Assembly: GCA_963804045.1 (NCBI GenBank)
Contig: CAWDOR010000035.1
Span: 62,001-126,000, forward strand
Direction of reading: 5' to 3'
From: Rhodoblastus sp963804045
Lineage (GTDB): Bacteria; Pseudomonadota; Alphaproteobacteria; Rhizobiales; Beijerinckiaceae
Length of the DNA stretch: 64,000 bases
The notes beneath the pieces were generated by a model. It saw only the letters and a list, made by a program, of their open reading frames with translations. It was not told the DNA's origin and searched no databases. Positions 18,107 to 26,594 of this stretch are shown here, piece by piece; the stretch's first letter is position 1; the number at the start of each line of letters is the position of its first letter. The position numbers and the translations under genes were made by a program.

Positions 18107-19030
18107 TCAGTCGAAGGCGCCTGGCCTCGGCGGATTGGCGTTTACGATGACAACGGGATCGAGCGAAGCCGCCGCGCCGGGCCGGCGGGCGAGCGGCGCG
18201 TAATCGTCGAGCGGCAGCGGCGGGCCGAGCAGATCGCCCTGGAACTGCGTGCAGCCGGCCTCGCGCAGCAGCGCCAGTTGGGATCGGGTCTCCACGCCCT
18301 GCGCGACCACCTCCAGGCCGAGCGTCTTGCCCAGGTCGACCAGCGCGCGGATCACGGCGCGCGACTTGCCGGCGCGTTTGAGGCTGGCGACAAAACTGCG
18401 GTCGAGCTTCAGCCGATCGAAAGGCAGGCTGGGCAGAAAGGGCAGGGTCGAGGCGCCGGCGCCGAAACCATCATGCGTCAGGGTCAGGCCCAGCGCCTTC
18501 AATTTGCGCAGGATCGCACTCGCGCTCTCCGGGTCTTCGGCCAGCGCATCGCCGCCGATTTCCAGCTCCAGCCGGCGTGGCGGCAAGTCATGGTCCCGCA
18601 AAAGGGCGCGCAGGGTCTCGATGAAATCGGCGCGAAAGAACAGCGCGGCGGAAAGGTTTGCCGCCACCCGCAAGGGGCTGCGCCACAAAGCCGCTTCGCG
18701 GCAGCATTGGCGCAACAGCCAAAGGTCAATTCGCGCCGTCAGCTCGCTGTCTTGCGCCCGCATCGGGCTGTCGTCCAGCGGGACGGGGCCGCGCTCGGCG
18801 CGGCGCCAGCGGAGCAGCGCCCGATAGCCGAGGGTCGCGCCGCTGAGATCGACTTGCGGCTGCAACGAGAGCTCGAATTCTTCCCGCGCGAGGGCTTGTT
18901 CGAGATCGCGCGCGCTTTGGGCGCGCGCCAATTCGGCGCCGTCGAAAGAAATGGCCGCCGTCCGACTTCGCGCTTCGTCCAGGGGCCGCCGCAGCGCCGG
19001 ACGGTTGGCGCCGATGTTTTCTTCGATCAA
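18107..19030 (-). CDS. Degenerate EAL-domain protein, probably without phosphodiesterase activity
   Basis: A 307-residue protein that is essentially one EAL domain (residues about 40-285), with no sensor or membrane part. The fold signatures are recognisable, but catalytic residues are changed. The EAL Glu is Arg (G-Y-R-A-L-L-R-W), the second Glu of E-I-T-E is Gly, D-D-F-G has become D-G-F-G (in H-D-G-F-G-A-G), and the A-E-G-V-E Glu is Gln (A-Q-G-V-E-T). N (A-N-L-S) and K (L-K-L-D-R-S-F-V) remain. Loss of this many metal ligands implies it no longer cleaves c-di-GMP; it may bind it or act by protein contact. It is monocistronic and converges with the small Cys-rich gene. Confidence 0.88.
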   Translation of the reverse strand: MIEENIGANRPALRRPLDEARSRTAAISFDGAELARAQSARDLEQALAREEFELSLQPQVDLSGATLGYRALLRWRRAERGPVPLDDSPMRAQDSELTARIDLWLLRQCCREAALWRSPLRVAANLSAALFFRADFIETLRALLRDHDLPPRRLELEIGGDALAEDPESASAILRKLKALGLTLTHDGFGAGASTLPFLPSLPFDRLKLDRSFVASLKRAGKSRAVIRALVDLGKTLGLEVVAQGVETRSQLALLREAGCTQFQGDLLGPPLPLDDYAPLARRPGAAASLDPVVIVNANPPRPGAFD

Positions 19031-19243
19031 GGCAGTCTCCGCTACGTTAGCTTATTATTTAAGCTAAGCCTAACCTAGAAAGCCCTGAACGAAAACTCAA
19101 ACGAGCCTATGCGACCAAAAATGGTTCGGCTCGGCGCCGTCGGCCTTCGCCGCCTCATTTTTTGCCAGCGCGGCTTCCGCATGATATGGGGCGGGCAATT
19201 TCCGACCCCCAGCCGCCGCCGTCGACGCGCCAAAGGAGCCCAC

Positions 19244-20521
19244 ATGAGCCAATCCAACAGCTTTTTCAGCGCCACGCTGGCCGATTCCGATCCGGAAATC
19301 TTCAACGCCGTGGAACTGGAGCTGGGTCGCCAGCGCAAGGAAATCGAGCTGATCGCCTCGGAAAACATTGTTTCGCGCGCGGTGCTGGAGGCTCAGGGCT
19401 CGGTGCTCACCAACAAATATGCCGAGGGCTATCCGGGCAAACGCTATTATGGCGGCTGCCAATATGTCGATATCGCCGAAAACCTCGCCATTCAGCGCGT
19501 CACCAAGCTGTTTGGCTGCCGCTTCGCCAATGTGCAGCCCAATTCCGGCTCCCAGGCCAATCAGGCGGTTTTCCTCGCCCTGTTGCAGCCCGGCGATGTC
19601 TTCATGGGCCTCGATCTCGCCGCCGGCGGACATCTCACCCATGGTTCGCCGGTCAATATGTCCGGCCGCTGGTTCAAGCCGGTGCCCTATGGCGTCAGCA
19701 AGGACTCCGGCCGCATCGACATGGCCGAGGTGGAAAAGCTCGCCCATGAGCACAAGCCGAAACTGATCATCGCCGGCGGCTCGGCCTATGCCCGCCATTG
19801 GGATTTCGCCAGGTTCCGCGAGATCTGCGACGCGGTCGGCGCCTATCTCTTCGTCGATATGGCGCATTTCGCCGGTCTGGTCGCTGGCGGCGCTCATCCC
19901 TCGCCCTTCCCCCACGCCCATGTCGTCAGCTCGACTACCCATAAAACCCTGCGCGGCCCGCGCGGCGGCCTGGTGCTGACCGACGACGAGGAGATCGCCA
20001 AGAAGATCAATTCGGCGATCTTCCCCGGCCTCCAGGGCGGCCCGCTGATGCATGTCATCGCCGGCAAGGCCGTGGCCTTCGGCGAAGCCCTGCGTCCCGA
20101 ATTCAAGACCTACGCCCATCAGGTCGTCGCCAACGCCCAGGCGCTGGCCGAGACGCTTTTGGCCGGCGGTTTCGACCTGGTCACCGGCGGCACCGACAAT
20201 CATTTGATGCTGGTCGATCTGCGTCCCAAAAAGCTCACCGGCAAGGCCGCCGAAATCGCCCTGGGCCGCGCCGAGATCACCTGCAACAAGAATGGCGTGC
20301 CCTTCGATCCGGAAAAGCCCTGGGTCACCTCCGGCATCCGCCTGGGCGCCCCGGCCGCGACCTCGCGCGGCTTTGGCGTGGAAGAGTTCAAGCAGGTCGG
20401 CGCGCTGATCGTCGAAGTGCTCGACGGCTTGGCGCAGAATGGCGAGGCCGGCAATGCGTCAGTCGAGGCCGGCGTGAAGGCCAAGGTCGAGGCGCTCACC
20501 GGGCGTTTCCCGATCTATTGA
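19244..20521 (+). CDS. glyA: Serine hydroxymethyltransferase
   Basis: A 425-residue PLP enzyme that interconverts serine and glycine with tetrahydrofolate one-carbon units. ATG 19244 follows AAAGGAG. The PLP lysine lies in S-T-T-H-K-T-L-R-G-P-R-G-G, and the substrate motif S-E-N-I-V-S-R-A-V-L-E-A-Q-G-S and Y-A-E-G-Y-P-G-K-R-Y-Y-G-G are intact. The length is normal. It is a single gene with its own terminator. In one-carbon-using relatives this enzyme also feeds the serine cycle, but no other serine-cycle gene is in the window. Confidence 0.97.
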   Translation: MSQSNSFFSATLADSDPEIFNAVELELGRQRKEIELIASENIVSRAVLEAQGSVLTNKYAEGYPGKRYYGGCQYVDIAENLAIQRVTKLFGCRFANVQPNSGSQANQAVFLALLQPGDVFMGLDLAAGGHLTHGSPVNMSGRWFKPVPYGVSKDSGRIDMAEVEKLAHEHKPKLIIAGGSAYARHWDFARFREICDAVGAYLFVDMAHFAGLVAGGAHPSPFPHAHVVSSTTHKTLRGPRGGLVLTDDEEIAKKINSAIFPGLQGGPLMHVIAGKAVAFGEALRPEFKTYAHQVVANAQALAETLLAGGFDLVTGGTDNHLMLVDLRPKKLTGKAAEIALGRAEITCNKNGVPFDPEKPWVTSGIRLGAPAATSRGFGVEEFKQVGALIVEVLDGLAQNGEAGNASVEAGVKAKVEALTGRFPIY

Positions 20522-20528
20522 GAATCTT

Positions 20529-20560
20529 CGGCCCCCGCCCGCAAGCGGGGGCCGTTTTTT
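20529..20560 (+). terminator. Rho-independent terminator of glyA
   Basis: A 10-bp stem CGGCCCCCGC / GCGGGGGCCG with a 6-base loop followed by six T. It sits between two convergent genes and ends glyA. Confidence 0.92.
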
Positions 20561-20564
20561 CAGC

Positions 20565-23500
20565 CTATTCCGCCGCCACGGCCACAGCTGGCGTGTTGAA
20601 GGCGGCGCGCAAATCGCCCTGGCGGCGCTCCACATCGGCTATGGCCTTTTCCTTGACATGGCCATAGCCCCTGATCTCGTCAGGCAGCTCCGCCAAGGCC
20701 ACGGCGGCCGCATAATTTTCGCGCGTGAGCTTGCCGGCGATTTCCGCGATCAGCGCGAAATAATCCTCGACCATCTGGCGCTCCTTGCGCCGCTCCTCGG
20801 TCTTGCCGAACAGATCGAGCGGACCGCCGCGCAGGCTTTTGAGCTTGGCCAGCAGGCCAAAAGCCTTCAGCATCCACGGGCCATATTGCTGTTTGAGCAA
20901 ATGGCCGGTGGCCGGGTCGCGCTTGGCCAGCAGAGGCGGCGCCAGATTATATTTCACTGAATAGCCATTGCGGTAGAGCGCATCGAGTTGCGCCAAAAAC
21001 TCCGGCGCGCTGTGCAGCCGCGCCACTTCATATTCGTCCTTATAGGCCATCAGCTTGTAGAGATTGCGCGCCACCGCCGCGCTCAAAGCCGTGGAGCCCG
21101 GCGCGGTAGAAGCCTCGGCCTTGACGATCCGGCCCAGGCCTTCGGCGTAGCGCCGGGCGTAAGCGGCGTCCTGATAGGCGATCAGCTCGGGCGCGCGGAC
21201 TTCCGCCAGCCGCAAAACCTCGCCCGTCGCGCCAATGGAGTCGACGATTTTCCGCTCCGCCGCCGACAGCGCGCGCGGCGCCACGACCGGGGCATATTTG
21301 GCGATTTCCGCCTGGACGAAGGCCAGATCGAGCTGCGCCATGCGCCCCCAGCGGAATGCCGCGACGCCCTGCTCGACGCCGACGCCGGCCATGCGGATCG
21401 CCTCTTCCAGCGACTCCGCCTTCAAGGGGATCGTCCCGGCCTGATAGGCGACGCCGACCATGAACAGGTTTGTGGCCATGCTGTCGGCGAACAGCCCGTC
21501 GGCCAGCGCCTGACCGTCGAGGAACACATTGTCCTCGCGCCGCGTCACGCGGTTGATCGCCTCGATCAGCGGCGCTTCCGCCGGAAACTGGGTGTGGCGG
21601 TTGGTGACGATATGGCCGGTCGGCGTCTGCGTCGTCGAGATTACGGCGATGGTGCGTTCGGCCAGGCATTTGTCGAGATTCTTGGCGTCGGTGGCGTTGA
21701 GAATGTCGAAGCCCAGATAGAGGTCGGTGCGCCCGTCGGTGATCTTGTTTGAGCCGCCAAAGGGTTCATGGCTGATCTTGACGTCGGAAATCACCGCGCC
21801 GCCCTTTTGCGCGAGTCCGGTCTGGTCCAGGGCGATGACATGCTTGCCCTCGAGCCGCGCGGCATTGGCGATGGTCGCCGCCACCGTCACCGAGCCCGTG
21901 CCGCCAATGCCCATCAGATGGACGTTGAAACCGACGCTGGTGTCGATCTTGAATGAAGGCTGCGGCAGCTCGCGGTCGAGCAGCGGAATGCGGCCCTTTT
22001 TCTTCGTTTTCGGCTTGTCGCCTTCGGCGGGCTCAGGGTTCGGCGTCACCGTCAGGAAGGACGGACAGAACCCCTTCACGCAGGAATAATCCTTGTTGCA
22101 GGACGATTGGTGAATGCGGGTTTTGCGGCCGAATTCGGTGTCGACAGGCTCGACGCTCATGCAGTTCGACACCTGCCCGCAATCGCCGCAGCCCTCGCAA
22201 ACCCGCTCATTGACGATCATCTGCTCGACCGGTTCCTCGGCCCTGCCGCGCGAGCGGGCGCGGCGCAATTCGGCGGCGCATTCCTGGTCATGCAGCAGCA
22301 CGGTCGCGCCCTGCACGCCGGCCAGCAAACGTTGCGCCTCGTCAAGCCGGTCGCGATGCCAAACTTCCGTGCCTCCCGGCAAAGTCACGCCCTGGAAGCG
22401 CGAGGGATCGTCGGCGGTGACGATCACCTTTTTCACGCCATTGGCGAGCAGATCATTGACCACATCGACCACGGGATGGGCGCCCATGATCTCCTGGCCC
22501 CCGGTCATGGAAGTATGGGCGTTGCGCAGCAGCTTGAAGGTGATGTTGGAGCCCACCGAGGCGCAATAGCGGATGGCGAGACTGCCGGAATGGGCATAGG
22601 TGCCGTCGCCCATGTTCTGGAAGATATGGGGCACATCGGTGAAGGGCGCCATGCCGATCCATTGCGCGCCCTCGGCGCCCATATGGGTGCCCATCACGGT
22701 GTTGCGGCCCATCCACATCGCCATGGTGTGGCAGCCAATGCCGGCGGAAACAATGGCGCCCTCGGGCGCGACCGTCGAGCTGTTATGCGGACAGCCCGAG
22801 CAATACCAGGCGGTGCGCCCAAGCGTCGCGACCTTTTCCCGCGCATGAATTTCGTCGAGCCGCGCCAGCCAGGCGTCGGCCGAGGCGATCCGGCCCTTTT
22901 GCGACAGCCGCTTGACCAGCGCCTTGGCGATCACATCGGATTCGAATTCGCCATAATGGGGCAGGAGCGTCTGCTCCTTCTCGTCGAATTTGCCGACGAC
23001 GCGCGGCGCATTGGCGGCCCCGTACAGCACATTTTTCGCGAACATTTCGAGGAAAGGCCGCTTCTCCTCGATGACAAAAACCTCTTCCAGTCCCCGGGCG
23101 AAGTCGCGGACGACGCTCGGCTCCATCGGGAACAGCATGCCCATTTTCAAAATGCGCACACCCAAGCGCTTCAAGGCCTCGTCGTCCAGGCCCAGCTCGA
23201 AAAACGCCTGTTTCACATCGTGATAGGTCTTGCCGGCGGTGATGATGCCGATCCAGGCGGAGTCGTTGTGCAACACCACGCGGTTGATGTTATTGGCGGC
23301 GACATAGCGCTTCACCACTTCGTGGCGGCGGGTATAGAGCGATTGCTCCATTTCCAGCGCCTCGGCGCGCACGTTCATGCCGAGATTCATGTTGGGCGCG
23401 AAGGGAACGCCGTCGAAACTCATATCCGGCGTGACGAAATTCAGCCGGTCCAGCGACACATTGGCCTCGCCGGAGCCGTCGGCGATATTGGTCACGATCT

Positions 23501-24095
23501 TCATGCCGATCCACACGCCGGCCAGCCGCGACATAGCGTAGCCATGCAGGCCGAAATCGAGGATTTCCTGCTGGTCGGCGGGATAGAGGCTGGGTATGCC
23601 GACATGATAGAGCATGGGCTCGGATTGCGAGCACAGCGACGAACTCTTGCAGGAGGGATCGTCGCCGGCGATCGCCAGCACCCCGCCATTCTTGCCAATG
23701 CCAGTGTAATTGGCGTGTTTCAGCGCGTCGCCGGAGCGGTCCACGCCCGGCGCCTTGCCGTACCACATTCCGGTGACGCCATCGAGTTTTTGGCCGCCCA
23801 CCGTATGCAGCATCTGCGTGCCCCAGACGGCGGTCGCCGCGAGGTCCTCGTTCAGCCCATCGACAAAATGAATATTGTTCTTCAGCAGAGTCTTCTGCTG
23901 GCGCAGCAAAGCGGAATCGAGCATGCCCACCGGCGAACCGCGATAGCCCGAGACGAACATGCCGGTCTTCAGCCCGCGCCGCGCGTCCATGCGGATCTGG
24001 TCGAGGGTCAGGCGCACCAAAGCGTCAATGCCGCCAATATGGACGACGCCCTCTTCCTGGGTGAAAATATTGACCAGATCCTGTTTCGACGACAT
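20565..24095 (-). CDS. Indolepyruvate ferredoxin oxidoreductase, fused alpha/beta chain
   Basis: A 1,176-residue single-chain 2-ketoacid oxidoreductase of the indolepyruvate type, which oxidises aromatic (and perhaps branched) 2-oxoacids to acyl-CoA with ferredoxin. ATG 24093-24095 follows GGGGGAGC. The N-terminal part is the alpha-type domain (G-Y-R-G-S-P-V-G). The TPP-binding part is near residues 430-560 (C-S-G-C-P-H-N-S-S, G-I-G-C-H-T-M-A). A Cys cluster C-E-G-C-G-D-C with further Cys lies near 630-680, suggesting an iron-sulfur site. The gamma-type domain starts near 730 (G-I-G-G-T-G-S-V-T-V-A). Length and order match the fused alphaproteobacterial enzymes. The dedicated electron carrier is not in the window. 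Confidence 0.93.
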   Translation of the reverse strand: MSSKQDLVNIFTQEEGVVHIGGIDALVRLTLDQIRMDARRGLKTGMFVSGYRGSPVGMLDSALLRQQKTLLKNNIHFVDGLNEDLAATAVWGTQMLHTVGGQKLDGVTGMWYGKAPGVDRSGDALKHANYTGIGKNGGVLAIAGDDPSCKSSSLCSQSEPMLYHVGIPSLYPADQQEILDFGLHGYAMSRLAGVWIGMKIVTNIADGSGEANVSLDRLNFVTPDMSFDGVPFAPNMNLGMNVRAEALEMEQSLYTRRHEVVKRYVAANNINRVVLHNDSAWIGIITAGKTYHDVKQAFFELGLDDEALKRLGVRILKMGMLFPMEPSVVRDFARGLEEVFVIEEKRPFLEMFAKNVLYGAANAPRVVGKFDEKEQTLLPHYGEFESDVIAKALVKRLSQKGRIASADAWLARLDEIHAREKVATLGRTAWYCSGCPHNSSTVAPEGAIVSAGIGCHTMAMWMGRNTVMGTHMGAEGAQWIGMAPFTDVPHIFQNMGDGTYAHSGSLAIRYCASVGSNITFKLLRNAHTSMTGGQEIMGAHPVVDVVNDLLANGVKKVIVTADDPSRFQGVTLPGGTEVWHRDRLDEAQRLLAGVQGATVLLHDQECAAELRRARSRGRAEEPVEQMIVNERVCEGCGDCGQVSNCMSVEPVDTEFGRKTRIHQSSCNKDYSCVKGFCPSFLTVTPNPEPAEGDKPKTKKKGRIPLLDRELPQPSFKIDTSVGFNVHLMGIGGTGSVTVAATIANAARLEGKHVIALDQTGLAQKGGAVISDVKISHEPFGGSNKITDGRTDLYLGFDILNATDAKNLDKCLAERTIAVISTTQTPTGHIVTNRHTQFPAEAPLIEAINRVTRREDNVFLDGQALADGLFADSMATNLFMVGVAYQAGTIPLKAESLEEAIRMAGVGVEQGVAAFRWGRMAQLDLAFVQAEIAKYAPVVAPRALSAAERKIVDSIGATGEVLRLAEVRAPELIAYQDAAYARRYAEGLGRIVKAEASTAPGSTALSAAVARNLYKLMAYKDEYEVARLHSAPEFLAQLDALYRNGYSVKYNLAPPLLAKRDPATGHLLKQQYGPWMLKAFGLLAKLKSLRGGPLDLFGKTEERRKERQMVEDYFALIAEIAGKLTRENYAAAVALAELPDEIRGYGHVKEKAIADVERRQGDLRAAFNTPAVAVAAE

Positions 24096-24160
24096 GCCCG
24101 CTCCCCCATCGCGACCGAAAGCGGAGCGTAAAGGGGGGCGGCGCGAAGGAGCAAGAATTA

Positions 24161-24182
24161 GAATGGGTTTGGAAACCCATTC
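24161..24182. repeat. 22-bp perfect inverted repeat between two minus-strand genes
   Basis: GAATGGGTTT and its complement AAACCCATTC are separated by two bases. It lies 14 bases after the dioxygenase stop codon and 65 bases before the oxidoreductase start. On the minus strand it is followed by TAATTCTT, so a weak terminator for the dioxygenase operon is possible; an operator for the next gene is the alternative. Confidence 0.55.
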
Positions 24183-24195
24183 CGTAGGCTCGAGC

Positions 24196-24993
24196 TTAGC
24201 CGAAAGCGTAACCCGACACGGCCTTGCCGCCGATCCGGTCGGCATAGACCCGGCGGCCCGCATCGTCGCCCGCCGCGCCGGCGACCACCATCAGCGGCAG
24301 CAAATGCTCCTCGCGCGGATGGGCGGCGCGGGCGCCCGGCGCCTGGCGCCAGGCGGCCAAAGCCGCGTTGCGCGCCTCGACTTGCGGGTTTTCCACGGCG
24401 GCCGTCAACCAGGCGTCGAAATCTTCCCCGCCGGGGCGCCCATCGAAAAACGTGCGCAGATTGTGAAAGCTGTTGCCGCTGCCCAGGATCAGCACGCCCT
24501 CTTCGCGCAAAGGCTCCAACGCCGCGCCAATAGCCAGATGCGCCTCGGGCGACAGGTCGTGGCGCAGCGACAGGGTCGCCACGGGAATTTCCGCCTTGGG
24601 GTCGACAATCAGCATCGGCACGAACACGCCATGATCGTAGCCGCGCTGGGCGTCCTCGGCGGAGGCTATGCCGGCGGCGCTCAGCAATGCGCGCGCGCGA
24701 TGCGCCAGCTCCGGCGCGCCGGGCGCCGGATAGTTGAGTCGATAGGTATGTTCGGGAAAGCCGAAATAGTCATAGATCATGCCGGGCGCCGCCGCCGAGC
24801 CGACGGTGGGCGCAGCTTCTTCCCAATGGGCCGATATCGCCAGAATGGCCTTGGGTCGCTCCGGCAATGTGTCCAGCAATCCCGCGAGATAATCGCGCAA
24901 ACGGTCGAAGGCATGAGCGCCAAAGGGTTCGGGAAACTCCATCCAGAAACAGGGGCCGCCGCCATGGGACAAATAGATCGTCGGTTGCTTCAT
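24196..24993 (-). CDS. Extradiol ring-cleavage dioxygenase of the DODA/LigB type
   Basis: A 265-residue class III extradiol dioxygenase of the 4,5-DOPA dioxygenase group. ATG 24991-24993 follows GAGGATGTGAC. Likely metal ligands are the His in L-S-H-G-G-G-P, the His in S-A-H-W, the His in Y-D-H-G-V-F-V-P and the His in P-R-E-E-H-L-L-P-L. It is complete. The natural substrate of bacterial members is usually unknown; a catechol is expected. It is the last gene of a four-gene operon with the hydrolase, glutathionyl-hydroquinone reductase and efflux pump, which points to handling of catechols or quinones. Confidence 0.9.
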   Translation of the reverse strand: MKQPTIYLSHGGGPCFWMEFPEPFGAHAFDRLRDYLAGLLDTLPERPKAILAISAHWEEAAPTVGSAAAPGMIYDYFGFPEHTYRLNYPAPGAPELAHRARALLSAAGIASAEDAQRGYDHGVFVPMLIVDPKAEIPVATLSLRHDLSPEAHLAIGAALEPLREEGVLILGSGNSFHNLRTFFDGRPGGEDFDAWLTAAVENPQVEARNAALAAWRQAPGARAAHPREEHLLPLMVVAGAAGDDAGRRVYADRIGGKAVSGYAFG

Positions 24994-25019
24994 TGTCACA
25001 TCCTCGTTTTTCATCGCCC

Positions 25020-25640
25020 TCAGGCGGTCGGCGGCAGTCCGGCGAAACGCTCGCGCAGATAGGCGGCGGCGAGATTGGCGCCTTCGGCGTCGATGCAATG
25101 ATCGACGCCCGGCAAAATCCGCAACCGGGTCTCGACGCCGAGCGCCTGCAAGGCCTTGGCCGCCTCGCGGCTTTCAGAGCAGGAAATCACGGAATCGTCG
25201 TCGCCATGAACAAGCGCCACCGGCGTGTCCCGGGGCGGGGCGAATGGCGGCGGCGAGGCCAGCCGGCCAGAAAAGGCCACGAGGCCGCCGACCGGCCAGC
25301 GCCCGGAGACAAAGGCGTCGAGCGCCATCATCGACCCCTGCGAAAAGCCGACCAGGGCGACGCGCCGCAAATTTTTCTCCAGCCCATGCGCCGCGACGAT
25401 TTTGCGCAGCACGGCATCGAAGGCGTCGCGTGCGGAAAAAATGCGCTCGGGCCGGTTCTCAGGCGTCACGCCCTCCAGGCTGAACCATTGAAAACCGAAT
25501 GGCGTGGCGAAAGGCGCGTCGGGCGCGACCACGGCGGCGCCGGGCAAAGCGCGGCGCAAATGCTCGGCGAGCGGCGCCAGATTGGCGCCGTCGGCATGGA
25601 CGCCATGCAGCAGAATGACGAGTGCGGCGGGCGCGGGCAT
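25020..25640 (-). CDS. Alpha/beta hydrolase (phospholipase/carboxylesterase family)
   Basis: A 206-residue serine hydrolase of the carboxylesterase/phospholipase family. ATG 25638-25640 sits one base after the stop of the upstream reductase. It has the oxyanion segment L-L-H-G-V-H-A-D-G-A-N, nucleophile motif G-F-S-Q-G-S, the acid in H-G-D-D-D-S-V-I and the catalytic His in G-V-D-H-C-I. The length is normal. The substrate is unknown; a phenolic or glutathione ester is possible given its neighbours. Confidence 0.88.
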   Translation of the reverse strand: MPAPAALVILLHGVHADGANLAPLAEHLRRALPGAAVVAPDAPFATPFGFQWFSLEGVTPENRPERIFSARDAFDAVLRKIVAAHGLEKNLRRVALVGFSQGSMMALDAFVSGRWPVGGLVAFSGRLASPPPFAPPRDTPVALVHGDDDSVISCSESREAAKALQALGVETRLRILPGVDHCIDAEGANLAAAYLRERFAGLPPTA

Positions 25641-25641
25641 G

Positions 25642-26590
25642 TCAAAGTCCAAGCGCTGAGAGATCGGGGCCGAGCGGCACAATACCCTGGGGATTGAGCG
25701 TCTTGATCGAGTAATAGCCGCGTTTGATATGGTCGATGCTCACGGTGTCGCGCAGGCCTGGAACCGCCAGCATTTGCTTCAGCCAGGCGGTCAGCGCGGG
25801 ATATTCGCTGAGCTTGCGCAAATTGCATTTGAACAGGCCGTGATAGGCGGCGTCGAAGCGGATCGCGGTGACGAACAGGCGGATGTCGGTCTCGACCGGG
25901 CGCGCGCCGAACAGGAAGGGGCCGCCTTGGGCGAGCCGCGCCTCCAGCGCCTCCAGCATGGCGAACACCCCGGCGAAAGCCTCCGCATAGGCTTCCTGCG
26001 TGGTGGCGAAACCGGCGCGATAGACGCCATTGTTGAGGCGCGGATAGATCTCTTCATTGAGCGCGTCGATTTTTTCGCGCAAATCCAGGGGATAGAGGTC
26101 GAGGGCGTCATCGGCCAGCGCGCCAAAACCGGAATTGAACATGCGCAGCAGATCGGCGGAATTCATTATTGACGATGGTCGCGCGTTCGCGGTCCCAAAG
26201 AACCGGCACGGTGGCGCGTCCGGTGAACTCCGGATCGGCCTTGCTGTAGATTTCGTGCAAAAAAGCCGCGCCATTGACGCTGTCGCTCCCGGGGGCGAAG
26301 CGCCAGCCCTGGTCGCTCAGCTCCGGCTCGACCACGCAAACCGAAACCACATTATCCAGCTTCTTCAACTTGCGCGCGGCGAGCACGCGCGACGCCCACG
26401 GGCAGATCAGCGCGACATAGAGTTGGTAGCGCCCAGGCTCGGCGGCGAAGCCGGCCTCGCCGGTCGGCCCCGCCGAACCGTCGGGCGTCACCCAATGGCG
26501 GAAGGACGAGGTCTGCCGGACAAAGCCGCCCTTGGCGTCCACGGCCTGAACAGGCTGCCAGTTCTCGGTCCACTTGCCTTTGACGAGCAT
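25642..26590 (-). CDS. Glutathionyl-hydroquinone reductase (GST omega/Xi type), one-base frameshift
   Basis: A 315-residue enzyme split by one extra base. It belongs to the glutathionyl-hydroquinone reductases, which remove glutathione from glutathionyl-hydroquinones and so recycle or detoxify quinones. The N-terminal thioredoxin-like domain has the catalytic Cys in I-C-P-W-A-S-R and the V-V-E-P-E-L-S-D-Q-G-W-R-F segment. The helical C-terminal domain has L-N-N-G-V-Y-R-A-G-F-A and D-H-I-K-R-G-Y-Y. As written, V-N-N-E is followed by a shift at 26159-26164 (GAATTC). Removing one base gives the family motif I-V-N-N-E-S-A-D-L-L-R-M-F. Four bases separate it from the efflux gene upstream and one base from the hydrolase downstream. 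Confidence 0.88.
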
Positions 26591-26594
26591 GAGA

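Noticed and set aside
22107..24131. A 674-codon plus-strand frame opposite the indolepyruvate oxidoreductase
   Set aside because: It lies wholly antisense to a strongly conserved enzyme and its His/Gly/Ala-rich translation shows no family motif.
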